DNA of 64,000 nucleotides from Hsuehochloa calcarea (lineage: Eukaryota; Streptophyta; Magnoliopsida; Poales; Poaceae), in NCBI GenBank assembly GCA_036346395.1, contig CM070596.1:24342177-24406176 (forward strand), written 5' to 3'. The position numbers were made by a program, and so were the translations under genes. The notes below the pieces were generated by a model. It was not told the origin of the DNA and ran no database searches. It was given only the letters and a program-made list of their open reading frames with translations. Positions 10,501 through 22,012 of this stretch are shown piece after piece; the first letter of the stretch is position 1; each line of letters starts with the position of its first letter.

Positions 10501-11660
10501 GGGGAGGTGGTGCTTGAATCAATGGGAATCGTCAGAGCAAAAGCGAAATTTTTGGGTGCAATAAAGAGCGAGAGAAAACTACAAAGTGGATTGAATGCAA
10601 AGGAAGAAACACCCAATTGATGGTATAGTAATGTAGGTGAGGTTAATGCGGACATTTTGCTTCAGACGGAATCAAATTTGATGCATTGAGTGTGGAGAAA
10701 AGAGGAGAGAGGTGGTGGCAGCCATTAATGGAGCCCAAGGTCGGTTCTTCCGTTGCATGGCAGTAGGGGGCAAGGGGAGAGGTGGCCGGATCTAGGGAAG
10801 GGGGAGGCAAGGTGAGGGGCGGCCGGAGGTGAGGTCGGCGGTGGCCGGCGGCAAAGGGTGGTGGTAGTAGGCGTTGCCATTGAAGTCCACGGGAGGAAGA
10901 CAGAGATGCACGGTTTTGGCTGGAGGAAGAAGAAAGGAGGGAGGAAGGAATAAAATGATGGATGGAGGCTTTAGTCACAAAAAAGAAAAGGGAGAGTTGG
11001 TAGTGCAGGGAGGTTAAGCGAGCTTGTTGTGGAGCACTAGTCGGATGGGTGACCAATTGGGAAATTTGATCTTTGATTTATTTTAGAAAGAAGAATGACA
11101 TAAAAGAAAGAAGGGAGGCATTAATGAATGAAAAGAAGAAAGGAAGGATGGTAGTGGTCGTGGGAGTTTAGTGTGTTGGTCCTGGAGCACTGGTCGGATG
11201 GGTGACTGATCGGGAAATTGAATTATTTTTTTTTTATTTTCGAAATACAGTTTAACCATAAATCCAATACATTTTTAGAACATAGTAAATAAAGTCCAAA
11301 AATTCTATCAAAATTCAAAAAAAATCCTAGAATTATATTGAACTTAATAAAAATAATACCAACTTAAAGTTGTCTTTTATTTTATAGAAAATAGGAAAAC
11401 CCTTTTTAAATAGCAGAAAATTCCAGAAATTAATTAAAATTTTATTTTTCACTTAAATCCAATAAAAATCCCAAAAAATTCAAATAAATTTTATTTTTGA
11501 CTTTAAAACCAAGAAATTAAATAATTAATTTTTTTCTTTTAACATTGAAAACTCTTTTTAGGTTACAGGAAATCGAGAAAAATCTTTAACAGCCAGAAAA
11601 TTCAAAAAATAATAACTTTTTTAATTTTTTATTTTGGTAACAGAACTTTGGGATGTTACA

Positions 11661-11679
11661 AACTAGCCCTCTTAAAAGG
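11661..11679 (-). promoter_or_regulatory. Polypurine tract region of D
   Basis: Directly next to the LTR end TGTTACA, the minus strand reads CCTTTTAAGAGGGCTAGTT, a short purine run suited to priming plus-strand DNA synthesis. Position is the main evidence; the tract is imperfect. Confidence 0.55.
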
Positions 11680-11734
11680 AATCTCATCCCCGAGATTCGG
11701 AGAAGCTAGAAAGAAAGCTGAGGGTACGAAATCT

Positions 11735-13051
11735 TCAACTAGAATTGTCGTCGAACAAACCCTGCTCTTCATCTGACGGGGCCTGAGCTATAACGTTGTA
11801 CAGACGTCCTTTCCCAGAATTTTGTGGCTTCCTTTTCGCTTGCATGGTGTTGACTTTTGGAACTTCAGAGCTAGATGAATTTGCTGCCTACTACTTCTTT
11901 GGACATTTATTGACATAATATCCTAACTTTTGGCAGTGGAAACACATGATACTTGTGGCATGAGATGGGTTCTTCCATGACTGGCATCCAATAGATGTGT
12001 TTGGGAGCAACAAGTTGACTGGCTAGTTCATGGTTGTTTCTTGAGGCATTGACAAGCCTAAATTTTTGTATTTATGCAACCGTGACATGTATCTTCTGTT
12101 ATTTTTACCACCTACTTCTGGTTTTATTGTTGCGATCAGAGTAGCTTCTGGGATGCTGTCTGAGGTGGGTGTTAAGCGTCTTTTTGGGCATCGATTGGCA
12201 TAATGTCCTATATCCCGACAATTGAGGCATTGTATTCCTGCCCTTGATATTTTGTTCTGCTAAGGTTGGCCATCATTGTTGTTGTAGAATATCTGCATCC
12301 CTGGACGTAGTGTTGATCCGGATGTCATGATTGCAGTTGTTGTTTGTGCTCGGTTGGGTTGGGGTTGAATCATACGAGCCTTGAAGTTTCTTGTTACATA
12401 TTGCCCTTGATCTACCATCTTCCTTTTGTGAAGATTGTTCGTTTGTTTGAACGTATTGTGTTTGATCTGGTCGGAATTCTATTTATCTGATTCTTGAGCT
12501 TCTTCTGTACTGGCCTGGCTTACTTGGCTTCTTATGACGGGCTGAGATAACTCTGCTGCTTGGGGTCTAGTCCGAGGTTCTTTTGTTCTGTCCTCCAGAA
12601 CTGAAGTTGCTCGTTGCACCAAGAATGCTTGTTCATGCAAGCGACATTGTTTGACAAAATATCCTTCCTTACCACAACAGTTACATACTTTATACTGGAT
12701 CAGTTCCCTCTTGGGACACCTGAAGAAACAGTGTCTGATGCCATTGCAGTTAACACAATGGACATCTTGTTTTGGCTTTCCCTTTTGAGGGCATCCGTAG
12801 GCAAAGCGTCCTAGTTCACCACATCTATAACAGATAACATACTTCCACTGATGGTGACTTTCAGGAAGAATATGGCTTATGATATCATTATAAGATACTT
12901 GTGGTGGCTTGTTGTTGTCTATCGGTTGCCATTCTGATCCATTGATTGCTGGTGGTGTAGTAGGGTCCTTATTGTTGGCATTGGTTCCACTTTTAGAGCG
13001 TCGAGTGTTCACCATCTGCTGGTTACTCCGAAGGTTTAGGGAAGGAGTCAA
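11735..13051 (-). pseudogene. Gag-like protein with five CCHC zinc knuckles, interrupted by five TAG codons
   Basis: One reading frame of 438 codons runs from ATG 13051 (or the likelier MVNTRR start at 13015) to TGA 11735-11737. It is interrupted by in-frame TAG at 12479-12481, 12260-12262, 12023-12025, 11891-11893 and 11888-11890. Five knuckles of spacing CX2CX4(H)X4C are visible: residues 74-87 (CYRCGELGRFAYGC, His replaced by Arg), 99-112 (CVNCNGIRHCFFRC, intact), 123-136 (CNCCGKEGYFVKQC, His to Tyr), 275-288 (CLNCRDIGHYANRC, intact) and 370-383 (CFHCQKLGYYVNKC, His to Tyr). No capsid, protease or polymerase motifs follow. Normal gypsy gags have one or two knuckles, so five is unusual. The likely ancestral role is RNA binding or packaging of a non-autonomous element. 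Every stop is TAG, one C-to-T step from CAG. Function is inferred from the knuckles alone. Confidence 0.8.
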
Positions 13052-13600
13052 AGGCTAGGAAAGAGACAAAGAAGATGAACTAAGGAGATAGAGCGAAACA
13101 ACACTCCCAAATGAATGGACCAGCTCAATAAGCTCTCCAGCGAAACTTTAATAGATTTACACTACGTTCTAACGATTGAGACTCTTAATCTGGTGAAGCG
13201 ACTCAATGCACAGAATGAGTCTTGGCAAACTTTAAGCTATATGGTTGGGCTAACATCACGATCTTTGTGTCACAGTGTTCGATGAATCCTCCATGTTGTC
13301 CTTGAATGATTTGAAGACTTTACAATGTTTTCTTTATGGTTCCATGTCTTCAGGTCTTGAACGTAATGGTAAGAAACGTGTTGACCATCTATATAAAATT
13401 TCCAAGGGAAAGAGGATCCATTTAACCTTACAAAATAGTGACGAGAGAATTTGGTAAGTAAGAATTGCTATGAATAAGCTAAGGACAGATAGATGACCAA
13501 GATGAGGAGAGAACAAATTATTTTTCTTGTTATATTAAATAAGTTTTGAAGTTTTCAACTAACGTCCAATCTAACTAGGTCACGACCTACAGTCGATATG
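13052..13600 (-). other. 5' leader of element D
   Basis: Untranslated sequence between the primer-binding site and the gag-like start. I find no knuckle or other motif in it. The short ORFs at 13275-13516 lie on both strands and have no domain. Confidence 0.55.
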
Positions 13601-13612
13601 GCTCTGATACCA
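13601..13612 (-). promoter_or_regulatory. Primer-binding site of D (tRNA-iMet)
   Basis: The minus strand reads TGGTATCAGAGC, a perfect match to the plant initiator Met-tRNA primer-binding site, four bases from the LTR end at 13617. It fixes the minus-strand polarity of D. Confidence 0.93.
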
Positions 13613-13616
13613 TTTT

Positions 13617-16393
13617 TGTCGGACCCGGGAGTAACATCCCAGAATTCTCTGTATATTTCTGAACTAGTCCCATGATCAGTAGCTAGTTCACACAGTAAAC
13701 AAATATGGTAGCATCCATAATTCGCATAACTTTATTAATAATCAACAGAGTTTATTACAAAAGATGCTTACAAGAGAACAATAAACAAACACAACGAAAG
13801 ACGAAGAAGTAGTGGAGTCCAGCTGATCTGCCACAGGCAATCGACTTGGGTAGCGGCCTAGTCGTTGAGATATGAAGTCCTTCTCCTCTGAAATTTATTT
13901 GCATGAAGCAAGGGTAAGCACAACTACCGTGCTCGCAAGTTATACCCAATAACAGAGTTAATGCATGCATGGATATATCAAAGGAAGACTTGTTGATTGA
14001 ATTTGCATAAAGCAATGTTTTCTTTAAATATTTGTACTAAGTTCCAAAGCAGTTATTTTATAACTACAATTCATTTTATAAATTATCAAGTTTTATAGTA
14101 GGATAACCTCCATATAAAATATGGTGATGGATACCCTCCTATCACATGGCTTCCTACCCAACTTCCCATTTGGATAGAAATCTAAAACCATTTGATACAT
14201 TCTTTGGAAAACAAAATCAAAGTCTAACTTCGAGTGGCTTTGCTCAGCATGTCCATGACCGTGGACACGGCTATTCGAATAGTTTTACACTCTGCAGAGG
14301 TTGTAGAACTTTACCCACAAGACATGAATTTTCTAGTTTATTTGGCATCTGTCGATACCACTGCTCACTACCTTAGGTAAGCAGTCTAGAGCACGTGTCA
14401 AGGCCTTTACAATGCACCATCCCACCGTAGGCCTGCATCGCTAAGGATTCACCCCCTTTGGATAGAAACCCGTCGGGTTTAGGCCCCCTCTTGCGCCAGG
14501 TGGGAATAAAGAAAAAGTAGGTCATTTTGACACCCACACATCAACATGGCACAACCACAGTGAAACATTGCAAATTAGTTAGTCAGGTCCCTCCCATTCG
14601 AGACATGTGGAAGTACGATGTGGCTTAGCAAGATGCGGCTCGAAGACCGGTTCTTAACTGACTTGGGCAACTTCCAAAATAACCCCTAGGCGTCAATCCT
14701 ACCCAGATTGAGCCCGTGCATGAACCTGCACCCACCAAGCATCCATTTCGCCCAAGTACAAACCAACTTTTCCTTTTTGTTTTATTTTTTTAATCATTTG
14801 CAAAATCTTCCATGACAAACCACTAACACAGACTTTTAAATAATAGTTAATCATTTGGCTAAAATTTCACAAACTAAATATTTTTGGTATAAGCATGTCT
14901 TTGCACAATATTCTCAAATGATCCCAGTTCATACTATCGTATCAACTAGGTTTTTAAGAATTTAAATAATTTGAAATAATGGGATTAAATATGATCAAAG
15001 GTATAACTTGCCTTGCTTAAATAATCGATGCTCTCAAACGGCGTCGAAATCTAGTTGTTCGAAGTTGTTGAAATCTATACGTGTAAACGATCCAAATTCA
15101 AATAACATTCAAATAAAATGTAATTAAAATCCAAAAATTATAAAATAAATACTGCAAGGAATATATCAACTTTATATGAATTTACGAATTTGAATGGGCT
15201 CAAACGGAGTTTGGATGAAGAAGATACGGCTTCTGAAATTTCTAAACCTAAAGAAAATACTCAAAAAGGAATTCGAGTACTGTTCTTTTTCTGAGAACTG
15301 GTCACTTCAAACACTGTTCATCTTCAAGTACTGTTCATCTTGCGTGGTCGGAAGGAGTTATGATGACACTGGTCGAAAGAAAAGTTTCTACTGGTCAAAA
15401 GCGATTTTGACAACACTGGTCGAAAGAAAGGCTACGACTTCCTAGTCGACAGAAGCTACGATTACTAGGTCGAAGGAAACTATGGCTATCAGGTCGAAGA
15501 TAGTTACGACTACCTAGTCGAAGAAAATTACGACTATCTGGTCAAAGAAAGCTACGACTAGCTGGTCAAAGGAAACTACGACTATCTAGTCAAAGAAAGC
15601 TACGACCATCTAATGCAGCAACGACGACGCTCAACTACGGCCTACCGGTGGAAAAATTTTGGTTGCGGCGAAAAGAGAGCGGGGAATTCCAGGGATAGTA
15701 AGGGGAAACCGAGGGGCACGCGGCGATGCAGTCGGCTAGGGAAAAGAATGACCGAGGAGGGAGAACGGAGGTAGCGAAGTAATACTCTTGAATACGTAGC
15801 ATGTTGCATGCTATTGTTCATGCATGCAACACACGTGAATAGTAAGAGGAATGGAAGAAATTGGTCATGCTGGCGAGAGGAAGGGAGAGGTGGCTGGCAA
15901 ACAAGAAAAATGGAACCCCGGTGAGGTACTCTACCCGATTGTAGTGGCGGTTCGGTCGGCGGCGACTGGTGGCGGCGATGACACACAAAATGGAATAAAT
16001 AGCAATATAAAATAAAATCTAAAAATTAGAAAATAAATACTGAAAAATAAAAGAAGAATTTAGATGATTTTAGGAGAAAGAATCAATAGATTCGGAGTTT
16101 GTATTAGGGAGAAATGATTTTTGGAGGGAATTACACCAACTCTTCAAATTGCTACAGTGAATTGCTAGCTAGTTTTTCACTATTCATCTTCCTCCATGCG
16201 GATGTGTACAGAAGCAACATAAAGGCCATGGCGCCAGTGAGAGGAAGGGAAAGATGGCTGATAAATTACCAAAATGGATTGCTGACGTCGAGACAAAGCC
16301 GTAGGAGGTGGCAGCGTGGTCGGGGACGACCGGCGACGGCGGCGGCGGCGCACGGTGGTGGCGGCCATGGAGGGGTCAGGCGCTCCGGCGAGG
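13617..16393 (-). mobile_element. Right LTR of D (5' LTR), segment 1 of 3
   Basis: It starts TGTCGGACCCGGGAGTAACATCCC beside the primer-binding site and aligns with 6304 onward. It keeps the 1.9 kb middle missing from the left LTR, including the shared tccatgaccgtggaca block (14250-14265) and a minisatellite. It stops at cgctccggcgagg where element B begins; D resumes at 40950. Confidence 0.85.
15368..15608. repeat. 24-bp minisatellite, about 10 units
   Basis: About ten imperfect units of the form ctggtcaaagaaagctacgactat follow one another. The last four units are exactly 24 bp apart; earlier units vary from 22 to 26 bp. It lies in D's right LTR, within the part deleted from the left LTR. 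I see no copy in E, F, B or C. Confidence 0.9.
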
Positions 16394-16483
16394 TGTAACA
16401 CCCCAGCCCAACATGAGCCTGGAATGCTACTAAAATGACAAGGTAACAAATACAAATATAAGACACTACAGTAAATTTCGGCA
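16394..16483 (-). mobile_element. 90-bp remnant of B's second LTR
   Basis: Nearly identical to the first 90 bp of the 38875 LTR (one visible mismatch, aaaatgac versus aaaataac), then it diverges abruptly after taaatttcggca. This implies a deletion that removed the rest of this LTR and the polypurine tract. Confidence 0.85.
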
Positions 16484-17060
16484 CACAAGAAAATGTTGCT
16501 CCTTGGAGTGAGCACGAGACAAAGAGAAACAGTCAAAAAGTAATGATCTTAGAAAATAAAATACGTGCCCACGGTTGAGGGCATAAGTCCCACAAGATTT
16601 TCAAAGCTCCATAAATCATAATAAAATAGTGCTATGGAAACTTAAGAAACTCTTAAACTATAATGATAGAAAAGTTGCAGATTACAATTCTCAACTCCGA
16701 CCTCAAATACTTATGGTAACCAATTTCTGTTAACAAATAAAACAATTTTCTTTGAGTACATCATTACTTGCCAACCCAACCAAGAAGTACATCTAAAACC
16801 AAATCACATTACTCACTTAAGAACCGAATAGAGCCTTCCAATACGTCATATTACTCAAACTAATTTTATCTACTACATAGATCATGAACTCCCAAAAGAC
16901 CATGAATGCGAAACTCCAAACATTTCATTTAGTCGATATAACGGAAGGCAATTAACTTACTTTCTCTCTAGAAGAATCATCACTGCTCCGACGAGTCAGG
17001 ATCTCTTGCAGACCACCTTACTAACCTCAAGGTTAAAACCCCCTTTTCAATAATCATTAA
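16484..17060 (-). other. B internal region, left part, noncoding
   Basis: AT-rich, no ORF of note and no retroelement domain on either strand. It ends at ATTAA (17056-17060), the left TSD of F, and continues at 36999. Confidence 0.6.
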
Positions 17061-20000
17061 TGTCGAACCCGGGAACGAAGGATCCCGAATTCTCTGTGTT
17101 CATACACTAGTCCAGGATTTTCAGTGTACACAGTCACAAAAATGTTATCACAAACATATCCAGCGTGTATATTTAATAAGCATAGAGTTTATTACAACCG
17201 GGCCGGAGGCCAAATAAAACATTGCGGAAGCAAAATATAATGGTAAGCCACACGATCGCACGCCACAGTAATAAATGGAGGTCATTGCCTAATCGCCCCG
17301 CTCCTCACCTTAGGATAGCAGTCTTCTCCGAATAATAATATTCAAGAAGAGTGAGCACTACAACCGTGCTCGCAAATTACAATCAATACGTAATTTAGAA
17401 TGTATGCATAAGTTTATCAAAGGAGGGTTATAGGGTTTATTTGCGTAAATCAGCCTTTTTGGTTTAAATATTTATACTAAGTTTCAAGGCATATTTTTAT
17501 TTCATAGCTAAATTCAAATTTGAAGTTCATCATTTTATAGTGGATAACCTCCATATGAAACATGGTGAAGGATACCCTCCTATCACAAGGCTACCCGCCT
17601 AATTTTACCACAAGGATTAACCATCCTCAAATCATGTCCAAAGTTATTTTAAAACCAAAAACAAATCTAACTTAGAGTGGCTTTGCTCGGCATGTCCATG
17701 ACCGTGGACACGGCTATTGAATAGATTTACACTGCAGAGGGGTACAACTTTACCCACACGAGATAATTTGCAGTTATGTCGGCCAATACACGCTTCCTTA
17801 GGCGTGTGGTGGGCAATTATCACAAGGCGTTTCAATGCATTACCTCAATACCAATATGCCCGCTAAGGTTTCACTTCCATTAGGCTAACCACCTGCCGGA
17901 AACCCCCTCTTGCGCCAAGTGGGAATAAAGTCTAACCGACATCCACACAACAAAAAATAGCATAAACAATAATGAGGTAAGACAAATTATTAAGCCTGGT
18001 TCTGCCCATACAGAACATGTGGTAGTACGGTGGAGCTTTTGCAAAATGCGGCTCAAAGACCGGTCCTTAACCTACTTGGGCAACTTTCAATAAAAACCAC
18101 AGGTCTCGATCCTAACTGACGAGCAGTGCATAAACCTGCACCCACCAACGGTCCATGTTTGCCCAAGTACAAACCATTTTCTTTTATTTATTTTTTATAA
18201 TTTTCAAAGATATTTGCAAAAGTCCACCATGACAAAGCAATGTCATAAGCTTTTTATCAATTTAAGAAGTTTTGGCTAAATTCTCCCAAAATCAAATATT
18301 TCATGGTCTAAGCATTTGCTATGCATATATTTATTTTTAAATTCATTTGACTAAGGTTACAAGGAATTGATAATACAACAATCAAATTTGGCTATACAAA
18401 GGAATTGGAATAATTAAATATTTAAAACAGGAATTTAAAATAATTAAATACAATTATGCATGCAATAATAATTTAAAACAGGAATTAAATAATTTTAAAT
18501 ATTGGGGCAAAATGGTCAATGGTGTAACTTGCCTTGTTCAAATTCCTGGTATTCTACTTCTTCAATAGGGTCAAGCTCTAGAGTCGTCAAAATCTATCTG
18601 TGAGAATATTCCAAATTCAAGCGAATTCAAATGAACACAAATAAATTCAAATGAAAATTCAAATTAACTCCAAATTAAATAATTTTGGTTTAGTTAGCTA
18701 GATCTTGATTTTATACAAATTTAGAAATTTGAATCACCTAAATCGGAGTTTGTATGAAGAAATACGAGCTCCTGGAAGTTTAAAACCTAAATTAAATCCT
18801 AAAATCGAATTTCCGATTTTCCCAATTAAATTTCTAAATAAAATTCCAATTATTGCAAGCACGCGTCGTCGTGATTTATTCACAGAGACCGACATGTGGG
18901 CCGAACAGTCATGGATCGAGTCCACAGCGCTTCCGAGTCCACGGTGGACTCGGCAAGACGCAATGATGTGAAGGAGCGGCCATTGGCCTTGGCCACAGGC
19001 TGGCCGGCGACCATGCGGCGCCGACTTACGCCACGCACGCGAAAACAATGAGGTGGCGCCGAGGTGGCGAGCCACGTCGGCAGCCGAGAGGGAGGCGCCG
19101 AGGAACCGAGGTGCAGCGCACGGCGGCGCGGTGAGCTCGGCGAGGGTCGCAAATTGATCGAGAGATGATCTGAGTGTGATGCGCTACTGCGACGCGAGGG
19201 CGTGGCGGAAGATGGTCGGCGACGGCGAGAGGCGCGTGAGGTTCGATCGTTGGCGGGAGGATGCTCCGGGATCTCAGGCGAAGACGCGCACACGAGGATC
19301 GCCGAGGACGCCAAGGCGATGGTGCGATCGCGGTGGCGGGAGTGCTTCTTGTCGCCAAATCGAAGAAGATGGAGCCGCCACCGAGGGGAAAACTCAATTG
19401 CCGGCGAGAGAGAGTGAGCGGTTACGAGAGTAGGTGGAATGGAATGTGGGAGAGAATGCGCAATGGGGCGGCTTTTATAGGCGAGGGGAGGCCGGAGATG
19501 GAGATCGTGGGCGAGGTGCCGTGCCATTTGCGGAGGTGAGGGCGGCGTAAATGAGTTATGGAAGGGGTAATGGCCGAGACGAGTGCGGGGTGAAGCAGCC
19601 GGCCCGAATGCGGTGAATGCGAGGAAAGAGAGGAGGAATCACGGGATTGATGAGCTCCAAGACGGCTTTAATGGCGCGAGGGCGATCGATCGCGGAGAGA
19701 CGAACGCGAGGAAGACGACATTGTCGCGGCGGGCCCACTGTCGGCGAGCGAGACAGAGGGAGAGAAGCGCGGGCGGAGTGATGTCGGCCGTCCGATTTGA
19801 TCGGACGGCAGCGCATCTGGCGCTGAGGAGAAATGGGTCGAGAGCGCATGCAAGTCTCGGGCTTCGCCCGATCTTTGTAACAGATTTTAAACCTTTTTCA
19901 ATTGATTTAATTCGAAATTCAAATAGGCTTTAGAAAATAGTAAATGAAGTCCAAAAATTTTGAGAAAATTCACAGAAATTCTATAAGGCATTATGAACTT

Positions 20001-20157
20001 AAATAAAATAATTCCAACTTTTAGTTGGTAATAGATTTTGCACATAAATTATTTTAGCTTTAAGATACTTTAGGAAAAGTTTTTAAAATTTCGGAAAATC
20101 CACAAAAATTAATAAAGTCTTATTTTTAAGCTGAAATTGAAATTTTGGGTCATTACA
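17061..20157 (-). mobile_element. F LTR 1 (3' LTR in element sense)
   Basis: Runs TGTCGAACCCGGG to GGGTCATTACA. Beside it on the right is the polypurine tract of internal region 1. The GC-rich block 18880-19860 yields many ORFs on both strands, none with a domain and none conserved in frame between the three LTR copies. Confidence 0.93.
19471..19480 (-). promoter_or_regulatory. TATA box of F LTR 1
   Basis: Minus strand CTATAAAAGC, about 680 bp into the LTR. Its counterparts in LTRs 2 and 3 have one base fewer (CTATAAAGC). Confidence 0.65.
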
Positions 20158-20172
20158 AACCTACCCCCTTAA
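20158..20172 (-). promoter_or_regulatory. Polypurine tract, F internal region 1
   Basis: Minus strand AAGGGGGTAGGTT runs directly into the LTR start TGTAATGACCC. This is the plus-strand primer site. Confidence 0.75.
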
Positions 20173-20189
20173 AGGGAATCTAGACCAGA

Positions 20190-21690
20190 GATTGGACTTG
20201 GTCGACAAAAAGGTAGGGATACTCGGCTCTCAAAACTTCTTCTCGCTCCGAGGTAGCTTCTTCTTACGAATGATTGCTCCTTGAACCTTACAAGAGCGAA
20301 TGACTTTGCTTCGGTGACGCGTTACGCCACATCGAGAATCTTGATTGGTTGTTCCACATAGGTGAGATCTTCTCAAGATCGATGCTTTGAGCGTGTTTCT
20401 TCCGTTGGTACTCTGAGACATTTATTTAGCGGGATACATGGAAGACATTGTGAGCAAATGAGAGATCTTGGTAGTTCCAAGCGATAAGCAACTTCACCTC
20501 TTTTGCCAAAATCTTATAGGGTCCGACAAATGCAGGTGCGAGTTTTCCTTTAGTCGAAATCTCTTCACTCCTCGGAGTGGAGTTACCCCGAGATAGACAA
20601 AATCTCCCATCTCGAAGGATAGTTCTCTCCGACGATTATCGGCATAACTCTTTTGTCGGGTTTGAGCTACTTTGACGTTCTCTTATTGCTTTTACCTTAC
20701 TTTGACTTCTTTTATCAATTCGTCCAAGAATTGGTGTTCTCCTACTTGATCCCAAAGGAGAGGGTTCTACACTTTCTACCATACAATGCTTCAAATGGCG
20801 ACATCGTAGGCTAGCTTGAAAGTCGTTGTTGTAGGAAAATTTCGCATAGGGCAAATTCTTATCCCGACTTCTTCCATAATCTATAGCACAAGCTCAAGCA
20901 TGTCTTCTAGGACTGATTTACACGTTCGGTCCGCCATCTGCTTGGGGATGATATGTTGTGCTAAAGTTGAGTCTGGCTCCCAAAGCTTCATGTAGACTCG
21001 CCAAAATTTTGAAGTGAATCTGCGAACCTCTGTCGGACACAATTTTCTTGGGCATACCATGTAGACAGACGATCTGGCCATGTACAATTTCGCTAACTTA
21101 TTGCTTCGTAAGTGGTCTTGATCGAATAAAATGAGCCACTTTTGTTAATCGGTCAATTATTACCCAAATGGAATCACAACTGATTGGGTCCTAGGTAGTC
21201 CGGTGATAAAATCCATACCAATCTCCTCCCATTTCCACTCGGGGAATTGGTAATGGTTGTAATAATCCGCAGTCTCGATGTTACGCCTTAACACGACATA
21301 CATCTGGCGTGCAACAAACTCAGCGATCTCTCGCTTCATACTAACCCACCAATACTTTTCCTTGGATCTGGTACATCTTGGTACTCCCGGATGGATAGAG
21401 TAAGGTGATTCATGAGCTTCTTTCGAATCGGTTATGCGGTTTCATGATGTTTAGGTACACGATGCGGTTGCCAAACCATCTTTGTGCCCCTAAATCTTCG
21501 TAAAATCTCGGGCTTTGCCTCTTCTCATGTTCTTCATGATTTCTTTGATGTCTTCGTCTTCTATTTGTTTTTCTCGATCGACCTTGTATGGTTGGTTGGA
21601 CTTCCACCGTGTTGATACTGACCTTGACCGACAATTTCAGTTCGGATGCTTTAGTTCTTCATACAACTCGTTGATTTTCTTGAACTAACA
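20190..21690 (-). pseudogene. int: F copy 1 integrase with chromodomain remnant
   Basis: Pieces of an integrase lie in several minus-strand frames: a catalytic-core fragment at 20881-21087, a distal core fragment (MPYAKFSYNN) at 20636-20854, a GPY-type VGPYKILA motif followed by FHVS near 20490-20560, and a chromodomain-like end EEATSEREEVLRAEYPYLF near 20210-20270. The chromodomain would direct integration to marked chromatin. Many one- to three-base differences from copy 2 break the frame, most at CAG or CTG. No usable enzyme could be made from this sequence as written. Confidence 0.75.
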
Positions 21691-21739
21691 CCGTGTTGCA
21701 AGATGCCTTCCTACTCGAGCATCCGCTACCACGTTGGTT

Positions 21740-22012
21740 TTACCGGGTGATAATGAATTGAAGGTCATAATCCTTTATCAGCTCTAACCATCTTCTTTGC
21801 CTGAGATTAAGATCTGACTGGGTGAAGATATATTTCAGACTCTTATGATCTGTGAAAATCTCACAGCGGTTACCAATGAGATAATGCCGCCAGATTTTCA
21901 AAGCATGCACAATTGCCGCTAATTCTAGATCATGAGTTGGATAATTTCCTTCATGTGGCCTTAATCGGCGAGATGCATAAGCCACGACCTTTCCTTCTGC
22001 ATCGGTACACAT
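21740..22012 (-). pseudogene. F copy 1 RNase H
   Basis: A clean 90-codon stretch contains LELAAIVHALKIWRHYL and FTDHKSLKYIFTQ, the Glu and third Asp motifs of Ty3/gypsy RNase H, and the RRWLELIKDYD connector. The first Asp motif and the last (VVADALSR equivalent) fall in shifted frames. Degrades the RNA strand during cDNA synthesis in the family. Confidence 0.85.

Larger units (their letters stand above)
6304..11660 (-). mobile_element. Left LTR of D (3' LTR), split by solo LTR E and internally deleted
   Basis: Segments 6304-6796 and 9917-11660 align with the right LTR at 13617 onward, 40950-41684 and 54724-55347. For example, atggtagcatc-ata-ttc-cataactttattaataatcaac occurs in both starts, and cagaactttgggatgttaca ends both. 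Relative to the right LTR this copy lacks about 1.9 kb: it jumps at about 6741 from ccaaagcagttatt to tggcggcgatgac, which lie at about 14058 and 15969 in the other copy. The missing part holds the LTR middle and a minisatellite. ORFs in the GC-rich part (10000-10410) and at 10643-11056 show no domains and are treated as noncoding LTR. Confidence 0.85.

Noticed and set aside
15642..15986. 114-codon minus-strand ORF in D's right LTR
   Set aside because: No domain; the region is absent from the left LTR and lies between a minisatellite and a duplicated LTR block.
18880..19527. Minus-strand 215-codon ORF and plus-strand companions
   Set aside because: They lie in the GC-rich part of F LTR 1; the frame is not kept in LTRs 2 and 3 at 27300-28204 and 35723-36376.
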